Assembly (NCBI GenBank): GCA_016182965.1
Contig: JACPFM010000016.1
Coordinates: 36,362-86,422 of the forward strand
DNA from: Deltaproteobacteria bacterium
GTDB taxonomy: Bacteria; Myxococcota_A; Polyangia; Polyangiales; JADJMO01
Reading direction: 5' to 3'
DNA: 50,061 bases
The translations under genes and the position numbers were made by a program. The notes below the pieces were generated by a model. That model made no database searches. It had not been told where the DNA came from and saw only the letters and a list, made by a program, of their open reading frames with translations. Of the stretch, positions 45,153 to 50,061 are shown in pieces (position 1 is the first letter of the stretch; the number at the start of each line of letters is the position of its first letter).

Positions 45153-45763
45153 TCGTTGTCGTCGACTACGGCTTGTGCAATGTCGGGTCCGTCCTCAACA
45201 TGTTGAAGCGGATCGGTGCCGCTGCCGAGATCTCGTCGGACCCGGCGCGAGTGGGACAGGCCGACAAGCTTATCTTGCCGGGCGTGGGGGCGTTCGACAA
45301 TGGGATGGCCAACATCGAGCGCCTGGGCTTGCTGCCGGTACTGGATCTCAAGGTGCGCGTCGAGAAGACACCGATTCTTGGCATCTGCCTTGGCATGCAG
45401 TTGCTGACACGGCGGAGCGAGGAGGGCGACCGGCCGGGGCTCGGCTGGATTGAAGCCGACACTCGCCGATTTCGACTCGAACCGTCCGGGGCGCTGCGCG
45501 TCCCTCACATGGGGTGGAACGAGCTGAAGCCGACCAGGAGTCACCCTCTCCTCGAGGGGCTTGGACACGACGCACGGTTCTACTTCGTCCACTCCTACCA
45601 TGCGGTGTGCGATGACGTGAATGATGCGATCGCGAACGCGCACTATGGCTATGATTTTGCAGCCGTGATCGCGCGCGACAATGTAATGGGCACGCAGTTT
45701 CATCCGGAGAAGAGTCATCGGTTTGGCTTGGCGCTTCTGCGCAACTTCGTGGAGGCTGTCTGA
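45149..45763 (+). CDS. hisH2: HisH-like glutamine amidotransferase for sugar amidination
   Basis: This 204-residue class I glutaminase releases ammonia from glutamine. The triad is visible: Cys80 in LGICLGMQLL, with His185 and Glu187 in TQFHPEKS. The oxyanion region PGVGAFDNG and the VHSYHAV strand are also present. In the histidine pathway HisH works with HisF. Here the gene lies between a WbpG-type gene and an atypical hisF with overlapping ends (ATGA before, TGATG after). It therefore almost certainly supplies ammonia for acetamidino-sugar formation, as hisH2/hisF2/wbpG do in Pseudomonas aeruginosa O5. Confidence 0.88.
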   Translation: MIVVVDYGLCNVGSVLNMLKRIGAAAEISSDPARVGQADKLILPGVGAFDNGMANIERLGLLPVLDLKVRVEKTPILGICLGMQLLTRRSEEGDRPGLGWIEADTRRFRLEPSGALRVPHMGWNELKPTRSHPLLEGLGHDARFYFVHSYHAVCDDVNDAIANAHYGYDFAAVIARDNVMGTQFHPEKSHRFGLALLRNFVEAV

Positions 45764-46536
45764 TGCTTCGGGCGCGCGTGTTGCCGTGCTTGTTGCTGCG
45801 AGGCAGCGGATTCGTGAAGACCACGAAGTTCGAGAAGCCGATCTACCTCGGCGATCCGCGGAACGTCGTCAAGATCTTCAATGAGAAGGAGGTCGACGAG
45901 TTTGTCATCCTCGACATCAACGCCACTCGCGACAAGCGAGGTCCCAACATGGCGCTGCTCGGGGAGATCGTGAACGAGGCCTTCGTGCCTGTCGGTTACG
46001 GTGGCGGAGTGCAGACTCTCCAGCAGATCGAAGCGCTGTTCAAGCTCGGCGTCGAGAAGGTCGTTATCAACACCTACGCCGCCGTCAGACCGGATTTCGT
46101 GACGGAGGCAGCACGGCGCTTCGGCAGTCAGAGCATCGTCGTCTCGATCGACGCCAAGCGGAGCGTCTTCGGGCGGTACGAGGTAATGACCCTCTGCGGG
46201 ACGCATAGGACAGGCGAAGAGCCCGTTCGCTACGCGCGCCGAATGGTTGACGCCGGTGCGGGTGAATTGATGGTGACATCCATTGATCGCGATGGGACCA
46301 TGTCGGGCTACGACCTCGAGCTAACCGCGGCCGTCTCGCGCGCGGTCTCCGTTCCGCTCGTTGCGTGCGGCGGTTGCGGCTCGGTACGTGACATCGAGCG
46401 GGTCGTCCTCGAGGCCGGCGCCGCGGCCGCGGCGGCCGGGAGCTTCTTCGTGTTCCAGGGCAAGCACCGAGCGGTGCTGATCAGCTTCCCCACTCCCGGC
46501 GAGCTCGGCAAAGTCCGCGGCACGCGAGCTGTGTGA
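45763..46536 (+). CDS. hisF2: HisF-like ammonia-channel subunit for sugar amidination
   Basis: A 257-residue TIM barrel of the HisF family. Matches are VILDINATRDKRGPN, GYGGGVQT, VVSIDAKR with the second catalytic Asp, MVTSIDRDGTMSGYD and ACGGCGS. The start reads RVLPCLLLRG, where true HisF has PCLDV, so the first catalytic Asp (position 11) is Leu. This matches the glycan-dedicated members and argues against histidine synthesis. The barrel would channel ammonia from HisH to a WbpG-type enzyme. The phosphate-binding end GYDLELTAAVSRAV is kept. It is complete and overlaps hisH by 1 bp. Confidence 0.88.
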   Translation: MLRARVLPCLLLRGSGFVKTTKFEKPIYLGDPRNVVKIFNEKEVDEFVILDINATRDKRGPNMALLGEIVNEAFVPVGYGGGVQTLQQIEALFKLGVEKVVINTYAAVRPDFVTEAARRFGSQSIVVSIDAKRSVFGRYEVMTLCGTHRTGEEPVRYARRMVDAGAGELMVTSIDRDGTMSGYDLELTAAVSRAVSVPLVACGGCGSVRDIERVVLEAGAAAAAAGSFFVFQGKHRAVLISFPTPGELGKVRGTRAV

Positions 46537-46631
46537 CCGCTGAGGAGCGCGCAAGGGCAACGCGGCTCAGAATTCATTCGCGGAAGAGCCGTTCGCTCAC
46601 AGGAATCCTAGTAATACGGGGGGTCGACGAG

Positions 46632-47057
46632 ATGGCTGAAGACCTTGTTGTTGGCGCTAGATACGAGCTGACAGTGGACGTGGACGATCGCCTGGTGCGC
46701 CGGTACGGCGAGGCGGTGGGCGACTTCAACCCGGTCCATTTCGACGATGGCTTCGCATCCCGAACGCGCTTCGGGCGGCGAATCGCACACGGCGGGCTTC
46801 TGTTCGGGGTCATCTCGCGCATCCTCGGCATGCATCTGCCTGGCCCTGGCACTGTGTTTTTGGGGCAGACGATAGAGTTCAAGAACCCGGTCTTCATTCC
46901 GGATCGCGTCACTGTGAGCGTCGAGCTCGTCGAGTTGACGCCTCGATCCGGCGCTCGGCTGCGGGTGCTCGTGGCACGCGGCGACGACGTGATCGCGGTC
47001 GGCGAGGCCGTGGTCAAGCTGCCGTCGTGGGGAATCGTGCAGCCGCTGTCATCCTAA
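46632..47057 (+). CDS. MaoC-like (R)-specific hydratase-fold protein
   Basis: A 141-residue hot-dog protein. The family motif is intact: VDDRLVRRYGEAVGDFNPVHFDD with the catalytic Asp and His, then RRIAHGGLLFGVISRIL. GTVFLGQTIEFKNPVFIPDRVTV follows. MaoC enzymes usually hydrate enoyl-CoA or enoyl-ACP. In a glycan locus it may provide a 3-hydroxyacyl donor for N-acylation, or bind another substrate (inference). The ATG at 46632 begins just before the family start. An upstream GTG at 46533, overlapping the hisF stop, would add 33 residues with no family support. Confidence 0.8.
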   Translation: MAEDLVVGARYELTVDVDDRLVRRYGEAVGDFNPVHFDDGFASRTRFGRRIAHGGLLFGVISRILGMHLPGPGTVFLGQTIEFKNPVFIPDRVTVSVELVELTPRSGARLRVLVARGDDVIAVGEAVVKLPSWGIVQPLSS

Positions 47058-47088
47058 CTGGCGCGGCACAGGGCGACCTCTTGCATAG

Positions 47089-47988
47089 TCATTCGTCAGG
47101 ACGTCGTTCACGCAGGAAGCGCGCCGGGTTTCCGACCACAAGCGCGTTGTCAGCCACGTCTTTGGTTACCACGGCACCGATACCGACCATCGCACGGCGA
47201 CCGATGCGGACCCGATTCAGTATCGAGCAGTTCGGTCCCAGCCATACCTGCTCTTCCAACGTGACGCTCCCGCTTAACTCAGCGCAGGCTGTGAGAATCG
47301 CGGCGCGACCGATGCTGCAATTATGCGCGATGTGGACATGGTCATCGGTCTTGACGTGGTTGCCGACCGATGTCGTGCCGAGGGTCGCTCGCACGACAGT
47401 GTTCAAGGCGCCAAGTTCGACATCGTCACCAATGACGACTCGACCGACGTGGGGTAGTCGCACCGGCGTGCCGTCCGGCTCGAAATCGAAACCGAAACCA
47501 CTCTGCCCGATCACGGTGCCAGACTTCACCTCGCTGCGCGCACCGATGATGGTGCCGGCTTCGATTACCACATTCGCGTGCAGGATCGTATCGTCGCCGA
47601 TCGATACCTCGGGTCCAATGACGACGCCCGGACCGATGCGCACTCGGTCTCCAATGCGCGCGGTCGGATGCACGCGCGCAGTGGTGTTGTCGACAAGGGC
47701 GGCTGGACGCGCGAAGAAACGCTGCACCGCTTTGGCGAAGGCCAGCCGGGGGCGTGGCGCCGGGATGTGCGATACCGTGAGCCGGCCTGCGTCGGACTCC
47801 GGCACGATCACGACGACGCCCGGTGTCTCCGCAAGACTCTTCAGTGTCGCCGCGTCGAGACGCTTCGCGAACACGAGCGCACCCGCGAATGGCGCGTCCA
47901 GCGAACTCGGCGCAGTCAACGGCGCGTCGGCGCCGATCAGCTGGAGACCAAGGTGTTCAGCGACCTCTCGTGCCGTGGTTCGAGTCAT
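47089..47988 (-). CDS. LpxD-like hexapeptide-repeat acyltransferase
   Basis: A 299-residue protein with the two parts of LpxD. The N-terminal uridine-binding-type domain covers about 1-95 (SLDAPFAGALVFAKRLDA, VVVIVPESDAG). The left-handed beta-helix follows (VHPTARIGDRVRIGPGVVIG, GTVIGQSGFGFDFEPDG, DDHVHIAHNCSIG with the catalytic-type His, VGIGAVVTKDVAD). True LpxD acts in lipid A synthesis and lies near lpxA/fabZ, which are absent, so this paralogue probably N-acylates a glycan precursor. It is the only minus-strand gene in the glycan locus. Its start at 47988 lies 25 bp from the divergent glycosyltransferase, and it converges with the MaoC gene. Confidence 0.85.
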   Translation of the reverse strand: MTRTTAREVAEHLGLQLIGADAPLTAPSSLDAPFAGALVFAKRLDAATLKSLAETPGVVVIVPESDAGRLTVSHIPAPRPRLAFAKAVQRFFARPAALVDNTTARVHPTARIGDRVRIGPGVVIGPEVSIGDDTILHANVVIEAGTIIGARSEVKSGTVIGQSGFGFDFEPDGTPVRLPHVGRVVIGDDVELGALNTVVRATLGTTSVGNHVKTDDHVHIAHNCSIGRAAILTACAELSGSVTLEEQVWLGPNCSILNRVRIGRRAMVGIGAVVTKDVADNALVVGNPARFLRERRPDE

Positions 47989-48013
47989 GCATTGTCTCGC
48001 GAGGTGACGTGGT

Positions 48014-49250
48014 ATGACGCAAAGATCCGTGGGGCCTAACACAGAAGCTCGAAACGCGCCAAGCGCTCCGAGAAAGTTCTGGGTCGTCAGCACCGGTGAG
48101 CCGCTCCCGATCGATGGCGCGGGGACGCGGCTGTACCGGGCCGGAATGCTCGTTGACGAGCTGATCCGAAGAGGCGAGCAGGTCGTGTGGTGGACGGCTG
48201 CGTTCAGCCATCGCGACAAGCGGTTGCGGAGGCCTTTCGGTCTTCGCTCCAACGTCAGGCCCGGTCTGGAGGTCCATCTACTGCCATCCCTCGGTTACCA
48301 GCGGCACGTCTCCGTGCGCCGCTTGCTTGATCATGCGCAACTCGGGTGGGCGGCTCAGGCGCAGTGGCGGCGCGGCGAGGCTCCTGCCGCGATCTACTGC
48401 GCGTATCCAACGATCGAGCTGGCGTCGGCCGTGCGCGCGTTCTCGCGCCGAAGTCGGGTGCGTTACGTCCTCGACGTCCGAGACCTTTGGCCCGAAATCT
48501 TCGAGCGCGGCGTGCCCGCTCCGTTCCGGAGCCTCGCTCGCCTCGCGCTGCTTCCCTATGCACACCTCGGAGCGGCGGCGGTGAGGGAGGCCGCCGTGCT
48601 CACGGCTCCGTCTGAGGAGATCCTCGAATGGGCCAAGCGCTTCGCCGGACGAACGGCCAACGCCGGCACGCGGCCTCGACATCACCGACGCCCAGCCACG
48701 GCTCCTCTACGCGGGTGGTGTCCCTCGCACTATTGACTCGGAGACGCTTGCAGCCGCCGCTCGCAGCGTGCCCACGAACGGTCTGCCGCTGCAGATCGGC
48801 CTCTTCGGCACGGGCGATCGTCTCGAACGGGCGCGTGAGCTGGCCGATCGTGACGGTGTCATGTTCGTCGGCGGCTGGGTAGGTCGCGCCGAGATCGCGG
48901 CAGCCGCCGCCGCGTCGGCGGCTGGTCTTGTCCCGTATCACCCGACACCTGATTTCTTGATGGGTATGCCGAACAAGGTCGCCGAGTACCTCGCGTTCGG
49001 CCTGCCGGTGATCACCTCGCTGCACGACGGACCTGTCAGACGGCTTTGCGAGGGGCAAGAGGCGGGGTTCCTGTACACCTTCGGCGACGCGACCTCGCTG
49101 AGCCGGGCGATGTCCTCAGCCGTCGCGCGGTGGGAAGCTCGTGGCCGGGCCGCCGAGGCTCGGCTGCAGCAGTTGCAGCGCGATACGCTCGACGCTGCGA
49201 GGAGTACGTCGAGTCTGGCAGACTGCCTGATGTCGCTTGCGAGCCCCTGA
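48014..49250 (+). pseudogene. Frameshifted GT4 glycosyltransferase
   Basis: Two halves of one GT-B glycosyltransferase are in different frames. The N-terminal half (48014 to about 48670) has WVVSTGEPLPIDGAGTRLYR, IYCAYPTIELASA, VRYVLDVRDLWPEIF and PSEEILEWAKRFAGR. The C-terminal half continues in the next frame from about 48675, LDITDAQPRLLYAGG, then LPLQIGLFGTGDRLERA and GMPNKVAEYLAFGLPVIT. It stops at 49248-49250. The first frame runs on to 48736 with unrelated residues. The join lies in the linker between domains, which also looks 20-30 residues too short, so a small deletion is likely. A sequencing error is possible. The donor domain is otherwise intact. Confidence 0.8.
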
Positions 49251-49283
49251 TGCCCAAGGCACGCCGTGCGATACTCTCCTCCC

Positions 49284-49919
49284 ATGTCCCGACACGGAAC
49301 TGTACTCGTCCTGTCCCCTCATACTGATGACGGCGAATTCGGCTGTGGTGGGACGATGGCGAAACTCGTCGATGAGGGGAACCGTGTGGTCAACGTCGCA
49401 TTCTCGGCCGCCGAGCAGTCCGTTCTACCTCACCTGCCGCGTGACATCCTTCGGCGGGAGTTCGCTTCCGCCAATGCGGCCCTGGGCCTCAAGCCGGAGG
49501 ACACCATCATCCTCGACTTCGAGGTCCGCCACTTCCCTCAGCTGCGGCAACGCATTCTTGACGCGATGTTGGACCTGGCACGCAGGTTCCAACCGGACAT
49601 CGTGTTTCTTCCCAGCGCGCACGATACGCACCAGGACCACGCCGTGATCGCTCAGGAGGGGTTTCGCGCGTTCAAGCGCACGAGCATGCTCGGGTACGAG
49701 ATCCCGTGGAACAACCTAGAGTTCCGGACGAGCGGCTTCTTCGTCCTGACGCAGGGACAGCTCGAGCGAAAGGTCGAATCGATCGGGTGCTATGCCTCCC
49801 AGGAGCACCGCTCGTACGCGTCGCCGTCGTTCATCCGAAGCCTTGCGATCACACGAGGCACTCAGATTGGCAGCGACTACGCCGAGGCGTTCGACGTCAT
49901 TCGGTGGGTGAATCGCTAG
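49284..49919 (+). CDS. PIG-L family N-deacetylase
   Basis: This 211-residue zinc-dependent deacetylase belongs to the LmbE/PIG-L family and removes N-acetyl groups from GlcNAc-type substrates. The metal motif is SPHTDDGEFGCGG (His13, Asp15/Asp16; the usual PHPDDE with Thr for Pro). The second zinc His is in LPSAHDTHQDHAVI. It looks complete. The ATG at 49284 directly precedes the first strand (TVLVLSP), and a GTG at 49266 would add six residues. It is 33 bp after the broken glycosyltransferase gene. The likely job is to expose an amino group for acylation or amidination of the glycan (inference). Confidence 0.87.
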   Translation: MSRHGTVLVLSPHTDDGEFGCGGTMAKLVDEGNRVVNVAFSAAEQSVLPHLPRDILRREFASANAALGLKPEDTIILDFEVRHFPQLRQRILDAMLDLARRFQPDIVFLPSAHDTHQDHAVIAQEGFRAFKRTSMLGYEIPWNNLEFRTSGFFVLTQGQLERKVESIGCYASQEHRSYASPSFIRSLAITRGTQIGSDYAEAFDVIRWVNR

Positions 49920-50011
49920 TTGCGTTTGTCAACCAGCTGCCGTTCGGAAACGGTGGACGATGTCAGGTGTGAGACAGCCGGCGTGAGCTGACGCCGTCCG
50001 CGCGGCGGCAG

Positions 50012-50061
50012 CTACTCGACTGGCAGGATCCGCTCGGCGACAAAGCGGACCGCGTCGTGAC
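50012..50061 (-). CDS. Possible C-terminal end of a minus-strand gene
   Basis: The last 50 bp read on the minus strand as HDAVRFVAERILPVE followed by TAG (50012-50014). This is a plausible protein end converging on the deacetylase gene. The remaining gap, 49920-50011, shows nothing recognisable. The fragment is too short to assign. Confidence 0.35.
   Translation of the reverse strand, partial: HDAVRFVAERILPVE

Noticed and set aside
45149..46536. Histidine biosynthesis genes hisH and hisF
   Set aside because: They overlap a WbpG-type gene in a glycan locus and the HisF-like protein lacks Asp11, so sugar amidination is the better reading.
47089..47988. Lipid A biosynthesis lpxD
   Set aside because: No lpxA, fabZ, lpxB or bamA nearby; the setting is a glycan locus with amino-sugar genes, so a paralogue is more likely.

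Overview
The window is high-GC bacterial DNA, most likely from a myxobacterium (Myxococcota, probably Polyangia). This is inferred from the gene content, not from a marker gene. The signs are a gspC-gspD type II secretion pair, a roadblock/LC7 protein, a very large Ser/Thr kinase fused to ATPase and TPR regions, a receiver-PATAN protein, and many lipoproteins with Asp/Ala/Gly/Pro-rich linkers. No rRNA, tRNA or CRISPR array was seen.

Region 1 (1-26.7 kb) is strongly GC-biased, chromosome-type sequence. It holds gspD (partial) and gspC, roadblock-aroQ-accB, an 11-bp tandem repeat, a small lipoprotein and an NtrC-type regulator. A REP-associated transposase sits between two inverted REP doublets, followed by a MazEF-type toxin-antitoxin pair. 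Next come a lipoprotein, a PmbA/TldE-like protein, the giant kinase, wecB, a nested inverted-repeat element running into a small gene, and an ExbD-like lipoprotein. A cobalamin riboswitch then precedes an unrecognised lipoprotein and an AAA ATPase with a nuclease-like tail. A UDP-sugar 4-epimerase, adenosine deaminase, a nucleotidyltransferase and a receiver-PATAN membrane protein close the region.

Region 2 (26.7-28.0 kb) is a Cys-rich, fibrinogen-like lipoprotein whose base usage drifts towards lower GC.

Region 3 (28.0-50.0 kb) is a surface-polysaccharide (O-antigen/capsule type) locus of visibly lower GC and looser codon use. Genes are mostly on the plus strand and many overlap by 1-4 bp. 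It encodes 3-amino-sugar synthesis (WbpD/WbpE-like), a WbpM/CapD-like 4,6-dehydratase, a PglC-like initiating phosphosugar transferase, an aldo/keto reductase, an orphan E1-alpha/E1-beta TPP enzyme and a methyltransferase. It also encodes two WbpG-type amidotransferases served by one HisH/HisF pair, glycosyltransferases (one frameshifted), a Wzx flippase, MaoC and LpxD-like proteins, and a PIG-L deacetylase. A 1208-residue IPT/NHL-type lipoprotein lies inside the locus.

Together region 3 should build, decorate and flip a glycan carrying amidino-sugars and perhaps a two-carbon branched sugar. wecB and the 4-epimerase upstream could supply precursors. The observations most worth following are the riboswitch-controlled lipoprotein (possibly a BtuG-like B12-capture protein), the orphan E1 pair in a glycan locus, the doubled amidotransferase, and the REP/transposase unit.
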